Below, piece by piece: positions 1-5,784 of a DNA stretch of 10,691 bases. The notes below the pieces were generated by a model. That model had not been told where the DNA came from, searched no databases, and worked only from the letters and a program-made list of their open reading frames with translations. Origin of the DNA: Fidelibacterota bacterium (GTDB lineage Bacteria; Fidelibacterota; Marinisomatia; Marinisomatales; CAZVFT01). The stretch lies in the NCBI GenBank assembly GCA_014381485.1, contig JACNLN010000063.1, positions 7,767 through 18,457 on the forward strand. Direction: 5' to 3'. Position numbers and translations under genes: made by a program. How positions within the stretch are numbered: the stretch's first letter is position 1; each line of letters starts with the position of its first letter.

Positions 1-659
1 TAAAATTCCCTTGACACTATTTCAACCCCCTCCTTGCCACTTAGCCTGAGTGCTTCGAATACAATAGGGGGGATATTTACCAATTCTTCTATTCTATCCT
101 TCGATAAAGAGACTTTTCTCAGGTCAAAAAATCTATCAAACAGTTTCTTGTTCTTAACTTTATTTGGCTTGGCCAGAGCAATGTTACCCAGTTTAATTTC
201 TCCTTCCCTGCAGATCAGAAACGGCCATTCGAATTTTGGAAAGAGTGTTTTAAAATCTTCTTTTAAGCAATAGGGCATGATAAAATCTGCCTGAGGAGCA
301 TTTCTGACACACTCATCAATAGCTGTCGGAGTTAAAAAAGGAATATCACAACTTACATATAACACTTGCTTGTCTGGGTGATCAGAATCATCAAGGTGAT
401 GAAAAGCTCCGATTGCGTTCGCGAAAAAGCTTCCTTTTTCCTGGATGATCTTTCGTACTTTCTCCCCTGATACTATTTTCTCTAATTCTGATTTATTCCC
501 AATGATATATATGGATTTGATTACGCTGCTTTTTGTTAAGGCATCCACAACCAGATTACCGAGGTAATTATTATTAACCTCAGTAAAAAATTTGTGTTTA
601 CCCCTGATAAGGTGCTTTACCTTCCTGGGAGTTCCTGCAAGTATGATGGCGTCTAACAT
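1..659 (-). CDS. MobA-like NTP transferase domain protein (3' end outside window)
   Basis: This reading frame is open from ATG at 659 to the window edge, giving 219 visible residues, so the C-terminus is missing. It looks like a small nucleotidyltransferase of the MobA-like NTP_transf_3 type (GT-A fold), which moves a nucleotide onto a phosphorylated substrate. What is seen: an N-terminal strand and loop MLDAIILAGTPRKVKHLIRG, a Lys-containing segment at residues 21-24 in the place of the usual substrate-contacting Lys, a second strand IKSIYIIGN (48-55), and YVSCDIPFLTP (101-111), where Asp105 corresponds to the metal-binding Asp of the family's GDxP motif. The first loop departs from the standard LAGGxSxRMG signature: the second Gly is Thr and the RMG is not recognisable. 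The substrate is therefore unknown and a MobA (molybdenum cofactor) role should not be assumed. No clear Shine-Dalgarno sequence precedes the ATG. The next genes upstream on the same strand are the GIY-YIG/tRNA array, with about 94 bases between. Confidence 0.75.
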   Translation of the reverse strand, partial: MLDAIILAGTPRKVKHLIRGKHKFFTEVNNNYLGNLVVDALTKSSVIKSIYIIGNKSELEKIVSGEKVRKIIQEKGSFFANAIGAFHHLDDSDHPDKQVLYVSCDIPFLTPTAIDECVRNAPQADFIMPYCLKEDFKTLFPKFEWPFLICREGEIKLGNIALAKPNKVKNKKLFDRFFDLRKVSLSKDRIEELVNIPPIVFEALRLSGKEGVEIVSREF

Positions 660-752
660 TTTGAACAAAACAAGGTTAAGGTTATTGTACAAAAAATGCA
701 AATAATAACGGTGATTGGAATATTATCTCTAATTCAGATGTTAAATCTGTTA

Positions 753-1042
753 ACTAACCTCTGAGCTTGGATTTATATTGGGGGATGAGAATTTCACGGA
801 TGTACTTTCTACCTTGGTGACTTTTCAACTCTCTCTCACGTTTGATGGCATCCGATTTAGTCTTAAACGTTTCGTGGTAAATTAATTGCCATGGTTTGTA
901 CCTTCTGGTCCAACCGTGAGAACTGCTTTCATTATGTTGAATAACACGATGTTGTAGACTATTTGTATGGCCTATGTATATTTTATCATAGGTAGGAGAA
1001 AATACAACATAGGTGTAAAACATATTGTAGCGGTGGGCGGAT
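753..1042 (-). repeat. 370-bp-offset direct repeat, copy 1 (GIY-YIG plus tRNA 3' end)
   Basis: This segment aligns without gaps to 1123-1412 at a constant offset of 370. I count six differences (at 760, 768, 780, 781, 792 and 796), so 284 of 290 bases agree, and 797-1042 (246 bases) is identical. The repeat contains the whole GIY-YIG gene, the last bases of the tRNA, and a D-arm-like fragment beyond the stop codon. Confidence 0.93.
754..1023 (-). CDS. Small GIY-YIG nuclease-domain protein, copy 1
   Basis: An 89-residue protein that is essentially a single GIY-YIG nuclease domain, of the small free-standing type often annotated as 'GIY-YIG nuclease family protein' or UvrC-like. What is seen: the N-terminal strand FYTYVVF (residues 2-8, the 'GIY' strand), IYIG at 15-18 (the 'YIG' strand), the candidate catalytic Arg26 in HRVIQH, the conserved WTRRYKPWQLIYHE block (38-51), and KRERELK (61-67) carrying the likely catalytic Glu63. 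No DNA-recognition domain is present. Its first base lies just after tRNA-derived sequence (1028-1138) and there is no Shine-Dalgarno sequence. The C-terminus (KLRG) is a read-through: a T-to-A change on the coding strand removed the TAG used by copy 2, and translation continues into a D-arm-like fragment to a TAG at 754-756. It is near-identical to the gene at 1136-1393. The family's cellular role is not established; cleavage activity is inferred from the motif only. Confidence 0.82.
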   Translation of the reverse strand: MFYTYVVFSPTYDKIYIGHTNSLQHRVIQHNESSSHGWTRRYKPWQLIYHETFKTKSDAIKRERELKSHQGRKYIREILIPQYKSKLRG

Positions 1043-1138
1043 CCGTCAAAGCCGGACAGGTTTGAACCGCTCCACTAGTAGTCGGACAGGCAATACACGG
1101 CTTATGATCCGGCAGCTGCCGGACTAACCACTGAGCTA
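1028..1138 (-). pseudogene. Degenerate tRNA-Met-like sequence interrupted by three short repeats
   Basis: On the minus strand, pieces of the intact tRNA-Met at 1398-1470 occur in order: a D-arm start (TAGCTCAGTGGTTAG), an anticodon loop and 3' stem (ATCATAAGCCGTGT), a T-arm piece (GCGGTTCAAA), and the exact 3' end (ATCCGCCCACCGCTA). Between the pieces lie three roughly 17-20-nt segments of the TCC...GGAC family (plus-strand 1042-1060, 1071-1090, 1108-1124), placed near structural boundaries of the tRNA. The 5' acceptor strand is missing, and the T-arm is split, so no working cloverleaf can form. Its 3' end sits before GIY-YIG copy 1 exactly as the intact tRNA sits before copy 2, so it looks like the partner tRNA of that copy after disruption. 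Confidence 0.65.
1042..1124. repeat. Three copies of a ~20-nt TCC...GGACAGG repeat
   Basis: Plus-strand copies are TCCGTCAAAGCCGGACAGG (1042-1060), TCCACTAGTAGTCGGACAGG (1071-1090) and TCCGGCAGCTGCCGGAC (1108-1124, whose first 16 bases are a perfect palindrome). They share TCC at the left, GGAC(AGG) at the right and a variable middle of about ten bases, with partial dyad symmetry (TCCG/CGGA). They separate pieces of a tRNA-like sequence. Confidence 0.65.
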
Positions 1139-1412
1139 GGATTTATATTTTGGGATGAGAACTTCCCGGATGTACTTTCTACCTTGGTGACTTTTCAACT
1201 CTCTCTCACGTTTGATGGCATCCGATTTAGTCTTAAACGTTTCGTGGTAAATTAATTGCCATGGTTTGTACCTTCTGGTCCAACCGTGAGAACTGCTTTC
1301 ATTATGTTGAATAACACGATGTTGTAGACTATTTGTATGGCCTATGTATATTTTATCATAGGTAGGAGAAAATACAACATAGGTGTAAAACATATTGTAG
1401 CGGTGGGCGGAT
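1123..1412 (-). repeat. 370-bp-offset direct repeat, copy 2 (GIY-YIG plus tRNA 3' end)
   Basis: Partner of 753-1042. Identity ends inside the tRNA T-arm at 1412: this copy continues with the normal T-arm, while copy 1 continues with the short repeat at 1042-1060. The other end fades inside the D-arm-like sequence of the degenerate tRNA. Confidence 0.93.
1136..1393 (-). CDS. Small GIY-YIG nuclease-domain protein, copy 2
   Basis: An 85-residue GIY-YIG domain protein, identical to copy 1 (754-1023) over its first 75 residues and differing only near the C-terminus (REVLIPK here, REILIPQ there), with the same strands, Arg26 and Glu63. I place the start at MFYTYVV, ATG at 1393-1391, because this is where the domain begins; the longer frame to 1429 runs back through the tRNA and is not credible. 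The ATG lies only four bases after the last base of the intact tRNA-Met (1398), so no Shine-Dalgarno can exist outside the tRNA. Expression probably depends on the tRNA transcript, with 3' processing leaving a nearly leaderless message; this is inference. The TAG stop (1138-1136) is the TAG of a TAGCTCAG sequence, the conserved start of a tRNA D-arm belonging to the degenerate tRNA that follows. The gene is thus bracketed by tRNA sequence on both sides. Confidence 0.82.
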   Translation of the reverse strand: MFYTYVVFSPTYDKIYIGHTNSLQHRVIQHNESSSHGWTRRYKPWQLIYHETFKTKSDAIKRERELKSHQGRKYIREVLIPKYKS

Positions 1413-1470
1413 TTGAACCGCCGACACACGGCTTATGAAGCCGCTGCTCTTACCGCTGAGCTACACCGCC
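1398..1470 (-). tRNA. tRNA-Met (anticodon CAT), elongator type
   Basis: A 73-nt cloverleaf reads on the minus strand from 1470. The acceptor stem is GGCGGTG with CACCGCT (the first pair is G-T), followed by discriminator A. The D-arm is GCTC/GAGC, the anticodon arm is GCGGC-TTCATAA-GCCGT with anticodon CAT at 1434-1432, and the T-arm is GGCGG-TTCAAAT-CCGCC. There is no encoded CCA; the sequence continues CAAT and then the ATG of a GIY-YIG gene. CAT could mean elongator Met, initiator Met or the lysidine-modified Ile tRNA. The acceptor, D-arm and anticodon-arm sequence resembles elongator Met, and the three consecutive G-C pairs at the base of an initiator anticodon stem are not present. Parts of this tRNA recur in damaged form on both sides (1028-1138 and 1484-1604). 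Confidence 0.9.
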
Positions 1471-1483
1471 ATATTATCTTAAA

Positions 1484-1604
1484 GAACCATTCCGTCAGTA
1501 GCTGGACAAGCGACACACGGCTTATGATCCTGCGACTGCCGGACTAACCTCTGCCTGTCCCGCACCCCACACACCCAGTGTCGGGGTCGGAAAGCTACAC
1601 CGCT
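1484..1604 (-). pseudogene. Second degenerate tRNA-Met-like sequence
   Basis: On the minus strand this begins with AGCGGTGTAGCT (1604-1593), matching the 5' acceptor and D-stem start of the intact tRNA-Met. A GC-rich insertion follows, containing a CCCC...GGGG hairpin (about 1565-1586). Then come AGAGGTTAG, a TCC...GGAC-type segment (1528-1544), the anticodon-loop piece ATCATAAGCCGTGTGTCG, a second TCC...GGACAAG segment (1491-1510), and a short GGTTC T-loop remnant. The 3' half of the T-arm and the acceptor are lost. It sits directly upstream of the intact tRNA and is most simply a third, decayed copy of it. No GIY-YIG gene lies between this copy and the intact tRNA. Confidence 0.6.
1491..1544. 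repeat. Two further copies of the TCC...GGAC repeat
   Basis: TCCGTCAGTAGCTGGACAAG (1491-1510) and TCCTGCGACTGCCGGAC (1528-1544), separated by the tRNA anticodon-loop piece. The first matches the copy at 10578-10597 at 17 of 20 positions although the two are 9 kb apart. Confidence 0.6.
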
Positions 1605-1707
1605 AATTCACATCCATAAAAATACTAATAATCAATACTTTGATATTTATTATTATCTCTGTGACTCTTTGGTTTTTCTTACTCAAAAAGAGCAATAAAT
1701 TTAATGC

Positions 1708-3192
1708 TTACTTAAGAATATTCAAAAGTTCCAGTGAAAGTCTGACTCCAACTCCAGATGGTCCTGCCGGGATGTACGGCAGGTCTTTATTCCACCAGGC
1801 AGTACCAGCAATATCCACGTGTGCCCATGGAATATCATCAACAAACTCTTTTAGAAAGGCGCCACCGGCAATAGTTCCTGCTTGCCGTTCTGCTCCAATA
1901 TTTTTCACATCCGCAATTTTACTCTTCACATCCTCACAGTAGTCATCCCAGAGTGGAAGTTCCCAAACACGTTCACCTGTGATCTCACCTGCTTTCTTCA
2001 GAGCGTCTATCAATTTCTCATCCGTTCCCATAATCCCACTGGCTCGATGTCCAAGGGAAATGACGACGGCACCTGTTAAAGTAGCAAAATCAACAATGTA
2101 TCTTGGCTTATAATTCTTCGACATATACGCCAAAGCGTCTGCCAGAACCAACCGTCCTTCAGCATCTGTATTCAGGATTTCGATTGACTTACCATTGTAT
2201 GCTTTCACGATATCACCCGGTTTGGTTGCGCGTCCTCCCGGCATATTCTCAGTAGCAGCTATGGCAGCGACAATATTCAGGTTGGGTTTTAACTGACCGA
2301 TTGCCTTCATAATTCCCATTACTGTACCTGCTCCGGACATATCAAACTTCATTTCGTCCATCGATTTTGAAGGCTTGATAGAAATACCTCCAGAATCAAA
2401 GGTGATGCCTTTTCCTACAAAGGCAAATGGGGCTTTACCTTTTTTACCACCCTGATATTCCATCAAGATAAATTTTGGGGGTTCACTCGTTCCCTTTGCC
2501 ACGCTGGCGAATGCCCCCATCCCCTTTTTGGTAAATTGATCTCTTCCCCAAACAGTACATTTCATTCCCGATTCTCTGGCAATTTTCCGAGCCTCTGTTG
2601 CCAAACGCGAGGGAGTAATCACATTGCTTGGATGGAATCCCAAATTCCGGGTAAAACAAACAGCGTCAGCGATAGCACATCCACGTCCCACCCCACTTCT
2701 GCTGGCACCATTTATTATAGTAACCGATTTTAAGACGGTTTCATCCTTGGTATCACTTTTGTAATCGAGAAATTTGTAAGATCCGAGGATTAATCCTTCC
2801 ACAAACTCCTGAGATGCTAACCGAATTTCGCCAATGACCTCTTTCCCGGGAATCTCCATAACAAGAGAATCAAGTTTGTTTTTTTGAGCTATATTCACAG
2901 CGGTACCGGCTGTTTGTCTAAGAATTTCAAGATCAAACTTTTCCCGCTTCCCCATCCCAACAAGAAGGATCCGTCTTGCAGGACCTGTTGTGTAAAGAAC
3001 AACCGTCTTTCCCTTCTTTCCAACAAAGTCGTTGGTGGAAATTCGGTCAGAAATGCAACCACCACATTTCTTATCCACCTCTTTCTGAAAATTGGAAAGT
3101 TTACTATCTTCAAATATGCCCAATCCAAGGAGATCCGGTTGAATTTCTTCCCAGGATCGTTTTGATATCTGAACTTTTTTCAAATGTGCCAT
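1708..3192 (-). CDS. pepA: Leucyl aminopeptidase (M17 family, cytosol aminopeptidase)
   Basis: A 494-residue M17 metallo-aminopeptidase, which removes N-terminal residues from peptides in the cytoplasm as part of peptide turnover; in the family it is a hexamer with two metal ions per active site. Residues 1 to about 165 form the variable N-terminal domain and about 170-494 the catalytic domain. All active-site residues are visible: Lys261 and Asp266 (VGKGITFDSGG), catalytic Lys273 (ISIKP), Asp284 (MKFDMSG), and the family signature NTDAEGRL at 341-348 with Asp343, Glu345 and catalytic Arg347. Length is normal (E. coli PepA is about 503). The ATG at 3192 is well fixed by a strong Shine-Dalgarno, GAGGAGGTGA (3206-3197), four bases upstream. 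No convincing Rho-independent terminator follows the stop at 1708. PepA of E. coli also binds DNA; nothing here says whether this one does. It appears monocistronic, with about 520 bases separating it from acs. Confidence 0.97.
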   Translation of the reverse strand: MAHLKKVQISKRSWEEIQPDLLGLGIFEDSKLSNFQKEVDKKCGGCISDRISTNDFVGKKGKTVVLYTTGPARRILLVGMGKREKFDLEILRQTAGTAVNIAQKNKLDSLVMEIPGKEVIGEIRLASQEFVEGLILGSYKFLDYKSDTKDETVLKSVTIINGASRSGVGRGCAIADAVCFTRNLGFHPSNVITPSRLATEARKIARESGMKCTVWGRDQFTKKGMGAFASVAKGTSEPPKFILMEYQGGKKGKAPFAFVGKGITFDSGGISIKPSKSMDEMKFDMSGAGTVMGIMKAIGQLKPNLNIVAAIAATENMPGGRATKPGDIVKAYNGKSIEILNTDAEGRLVLADALAYMSKNYKPRYIVDFATLTGAVVISLGHRASGIMGTDEKLIDALKKAGEITGERVWELPLWDDYCEDVKSKIADVKNIGAERQAGTIAGGAFLKEFVDDIPWAHVDIAGTAWWNKDLPYIPAGPSGVGVRLSLELLNILK

Positions 3193-3196
3193 GATG

Positions 3197-3206
3197 TCAC
3201 CTCCTC
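3197..3206 (-). promoter_or_regulatory. Strong Shine-Dalgarno of pepA
   Basis: The minus strand reads GAGGAGGTGA, an almost perfect anti-16S match, four bases before the ATG at 3192. It settles the start codon. Confidence 0.85.
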
Positions 3207-3279
3207 AATTAAAAATGGTCTGAAAAATTATAATAAAATCGATGAAAAGCAAAGCTCCAAGAATTACCTTGTGTAATTT

Positions 3280-3309
3280 ATTATACACTCAAGTTTATAA
3301 GGGCGTAAA
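3280..3309 (-). promoter_or_regulatory. Candidate promoter for pepA inside the left inverted repeat
   Basis: On the minus strand a perfect TATAAT (3285-3280) has a TTTACG -35-like hexamer (3309-3304) 18 bases upstream. The -10 lies in the left terminal inverted repeat of the element at 3282-3560, so the element may supply the promoter. A second TATAAT (3232-3227), nearer the gene, lacks a good -35. AT-rich DNA gives such matches by chance. Confidence 0.3.
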
Positions 3310-3560
3310 CGCCCTCCCCATTTTGGATTTGTTTTTTCCCCCAGCCGTAAACGACTGGGCTACGGAAGATTCTCTGTACATAGCCGTCATTGATTGGGTT
3401 ACAGAAAAGTGCTCATGTTTGTCCATAGCCTAGTCCTTCAGGGCTAGGGATATGAATGGACACAAATGCTGATACGCCGTTCACGGCGTTTCTCCCTTGA
3501 TTCTAGGAGCGTAAACGACTAAATCTCATAGGTTTATGATGTGCGAAACTTGAGTTATAC
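3282..3560. mobile_element. MITE-like block: inverted repeats flanking an array of hairpins
   Basis: The left end TATACACTCAAGTTT (3282-3296) and right end AAACTTGAGTTATA (3546-3559) are inverted copies differing by one extra C. Between them lie short hairpins: AGGGCG-TAAA-CGCCCT (3300-3315); CCCAG...CTGGG with an inner CGT/ACG (3340-3359); CCTAGTCC-TTCA-GGGCTAGG (3429-3448); and ACGCCG-TTCA-CGGCGT (3474-3489). An AGCCGTNANNGANTGGGNTAC motif occurs twice 39 bases apart (3343 and 3382), and GCGTAAACG recurs at 3303 and 3509. There is no credible reading frame. This fits a non-autonomous, palindrome-rich element of MITE or REP/RAYT type that has decayed. No target duplication was confirmed. Confidence 0.45.
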
Positions 3561-3651
3561 ATATCATAAACTTAAGAAAAGTATTAATAAATGAAGTCCA
3601 CTTCTAAATGTTGTGGACACTATTTACATCTCTATAATAGGAAGTACACAG

Positions 3652-3689
3652 TAAAAAAGAAAAAGGTCTCCACATTAAGAGACCTCTTT
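3652..3689 (-). terminator. Rho-independent terminator of acs
   Basis: On the minus strand, 26 bases after the acs stop codon, AGGTCTC and GAGACCT form a perfect 7-bp stem (3685-3679 with 3670-3664) around an 8-base loop. The stem extends by a G-T and A-T pairs and is followed by TTTTTCTTTTTT. Position and form are those of an intrinsic terminator. Confidence 0.85.
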
Positions 3690-3715
3690 CAGTCGGACGA
3701 ATTAATCAGTGAAGA

Positions 3716-5656
3716 TTACTGCCTGTCAGTCACCAGCGCATCAACGACTGTTGGATCTGCAAGAGTTGAGATATCACCTAAATTGTCAATATCGTTTTCA
3801 GCAATCTTTCGTAAAATCCGTCGCATGATTTTACCAGATCGTGTTTTCGGCAAAGCCGGGGTAAACTGGATCTTATCCGGTTTTGCATGAGGACCGATTT
3901 CCCGTGTAACCGTTTTAAGAATATCCTGGTGAATCTCATCATTGGGCTCAACTCCGCTCATTAAAGTGACATAAGCATAAATACCCTGTCCTTTAATTTC
4001 GTGGGGATAACCAACCACAGCAGCCTCAGCAACACCTTTCGCTTTACCAATTCCACCTTCAACTTCGGCAGTTCCAATACGGTGACCAGATACATTCAAT
4101 ACATCATCCACACGACCGGTGATCCAGTAATAGCTATCCTCATCTCGGCGTGCGCCATCTCCAGTAAAATAGTATCCTTGGTACAATCCAAAATAAGTTC
4201 TCTGGAATCGTTCGTGATCTCCGTAGAGGGTTCTCATTATACCCGGCCATGCTGATTTAATTGCCAGAAGACCTGATACATTATTCCCTTCAATTTCCTT
4301 ACCATCCTCACTCAGGATAACAGGTTCAATACCAAAGAACGGGAAGGTCGCTGATCCAGGTTTCAAAGAGGTGATACCGGGTAATGGCGTTATTAAAATA
4401 CCCCCTGTCTCTGTCTGCCACCAGGTGTCCATAATGGGACATCTTCCTTTTCCAATCACGTTGTAATACCAGAGCCATTCCGGTTCCTTGATGGGTTCGC
4501 CTACTGTCCCCAACAATCGTAAACTGGATAGGTCGTGACTGTCGACCCAACTATTACCCTCCTTCATAAGAGCTCTAAGAGCGGTTGGGGCTGTGTAGAA
4601 TATGTTGATTTTATATTTGTCCACAATGTCCCAGAAACGCCCAAAATCGGGATAATTTGGTACACCTTCAAACATTAGGGTAACAGCTCGATTAGCCAAG
4701 GGACCATACACGATGTATGAATGTCCTGTTATCCAGCCAATATCCGCTGTGCACCAATAGATATCTCCTTCGTGATAATCAAAGATCAATTCATGGCTGT
4801 AAGAGGTATACACGAGATAACCTCCTGTAGTATGTAGCACTCCTTTGGGTTTGCCAGTAGAACCTGAGGTATACAGAATAAACAGAGGATCTTCAGCATC
4901 CATCTGTTCTGGTTCACAAACTGCTTCTACCGATTCCATCTCTTCATGCCACCAGAGATCGCGACCCTCTTCCATATTCACCGCCTGCCCGGTGCGCTTG
5001 ACAACAAAAATGTTCTCAATGGAAGGAGTCTCTTCCACTGCTTTATCTGCATTGACTTTCATGGGAATATTCAACTTCATCCCACGAACTCCTGTATCTT
5101 GAGTGATCAGCGCTTTACATGACGAATCATTGATACGATCTCGAAGAGAATCAGAACTGAATGCCCCAAAAACAATGGAATGAACGGCACCAATTCGGGA
5201 ACAGGCTAACATTGCGATAGCCAATTCAGGAATCATCTGTAAATAAATGCAAACCCGATCTCCCTTCTGGATTCCGTTTTTTTTCAAAACGTTGGCAAAT
5301 TTCTGAACCGCTGTCAGTAATTCACTGTAAGTGAAAGTGCAGGATTCTTTCGGATCATTTCCTTCCCAGTTTAGTGCAGTCTGATCTCCATACCCAGCTT
5401 CCACATGGCGATCCAGACAGTTGTAGCTGACATTTAGTTTACCACCTTCGAAAAACTTAATGTTAGCGTTCACAAAATCGTACTCCATTACCTTATCCCA
5501 TTTCTTAAACCAGGTAATCCGCTCAGCTACATCACTCCAGAAACCTTCCGGATCTTTCACTGATTTATCATACATTTTATGATATTGATCAAGTGATTTG
5601 ATATACGCTCTGTTAACAGTATCGTCGTTCGGATAGAATCTAGTGTCGATACTCAT
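3716..5656 (-). CDS. acs: Acetyl-CoA synthetase (acetate--CoA ligase, AMP-forming)
   Basis: A 646-residue ANL-superfamily enzyme that converts acetate, ATP and CoA to acetyl-CoA through acetyl-AMP in the cytoplasm. The full motif set is present: P-loop YTSGSTGKPKG (262-272), DTWWQTETGG (410-419) whose Trp413 corresponds to the residue limiting the acyl pocket to acetate, YFTGDGARRDEDSYYWITGR (496-515), the hinge and CoA region VDDVLNVSGHRIGTAEVE (516-533), and PKTRSGKIMRR (603-613) with catalytic Lys609, the site of regulatory acetylation in Salmonella Acs. Length is typical (about 650). The segment just after AEVE (GGIGKAKGVAEAAV) is less standard than the rest, without loss of a catalytic residue. 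The ATG at 5656 follows AAAGGAGTG (5669-5661) at good spacing. It is divergent from glcDEF; acetate and glycolate use would both feed two-carbon metabolism. No acetyltransferase or deacetylase gene is visible here. Confidence 0.98.
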   Translation of the reverse strand: MSIDTRFYPNDDTVNRAYIKSLDQYHKMYDKSVKDPEGFWSDVAERITWFKKWDKVMEYDFVNANIKFFEGGKLNVSYNCLDRHVEAGYGDQTALNWEGNDPKESCTFTYSELLTAVQKFANVLKKNGIQKGDRVCIYLQMIPELAIAMLACSRIGAVHSIVFGAFSSDSLRDRINDSSCKALITQDTGVRGMKLNIPMKVNADKAVEETPSIENIFVVKRTGQAVNMEEGRDLWWHEEMESVEAVCEPEQMDAEDPLFILYTSGSTGKPKGVLHTTGGYLVYTSYSHELIFDYHEGDIYWCTADIGWITGHSYIVYGPLANRAVTLMFEGVPNYPDFGRFWDIVDKYKINIFYTAPTALRALMKEGNSWVDSHDLSSLRLLGTVGEPIKEPEWLWYYNVIGKGRCPIMDTWWQTETGGILITPLPGITSLKPGSATFPFFGIEPVILSEDGKEIEGNNVSGLLAIKSAWPGIMRTLYGDHERFQRTYFGLYQGYYFTGDGARRDEDSYYWITGRVDDVLNVSGHRIGTAEVEGGIGKAKGVAEAAVVGYPHEIKGQGIYAYVTLMSGVEPNDEIHQDILKTVTREIGPHAKPDKIQFTPALPKTRSGKIMRRILRKIAENDIDNLGDISTLADPTVVDALVTDRQ

Positions 5657-5728
5657 TATTCACTCCTTTCATATGTTAATCTGGATTATTGTTATTGAGT
5701 TATAAACGAATATTTAGATAGTGCTTGT

Positions 5729-5757
5729 ATTATATCGGATAAATACTCGTACTTGAA
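5729..5757 (-). promoter_or_regulatory. Candidate acs promoter
   Basis: On the minus strand a perfect TATAAT (5734-5729) lies 17 bases after TTCAAG (5757-5752), which matches the sigma70 -35 at only three of six positions. Transcription would start near 5722, giving a leader of about 65 bases. The weak -35 suggests that an activator might be needed. Confidence 0.45.
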
Positions 5758-5784
5758 CTGGTAATTTATATATGTATTTACCAG
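5758..5784. promoter_or_regulatory. Palindromic candidate operator upstream of the acs -35
   Basis: CTGGTAA and TTACCAG form perfect 7-base inverted arms at 5758-5764 and 5778-5784 around an AT-rich centre containing TATATAT. It abuts the weak -35 of the candidate acs promoter on its upstream side, where a class II-type activator would bind. The cognate regulator is unknown and none is encoded in the window. Confidence 0.4.

Noticed and set aside
1394..1429. N-terminal extension of GIY-YIG copy 2 (MCRRFKSAHRYN)
   Set aside because: These codons lie within the intact tRNA-Met gene, and the domain begins at the Met at 1393, as in the other copy.
753..1604. CRISPR array, suggested by repeated 20-nt units
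   Set aside because: The intervening segments are pieces of one tRNA and vary in length, the units have variable centres, and no cas gene is present.
1640..1707. Terminator after pepA
   Set aside because: The best stem (CTCTTT/AAAGAG) has a 16-base loop and no T-run; not convincing.
3242..3433. 63-codon open frame in the gap before pepA
   Set aside because: It runs across the hairpin array and its residues merely reflect the palindromic repeats.
3591..3890. 99-codon open frame on the plus strand
   Set aside because: It crosses the acs terminator and then runs antisense to the end of acs; a shadow frame.
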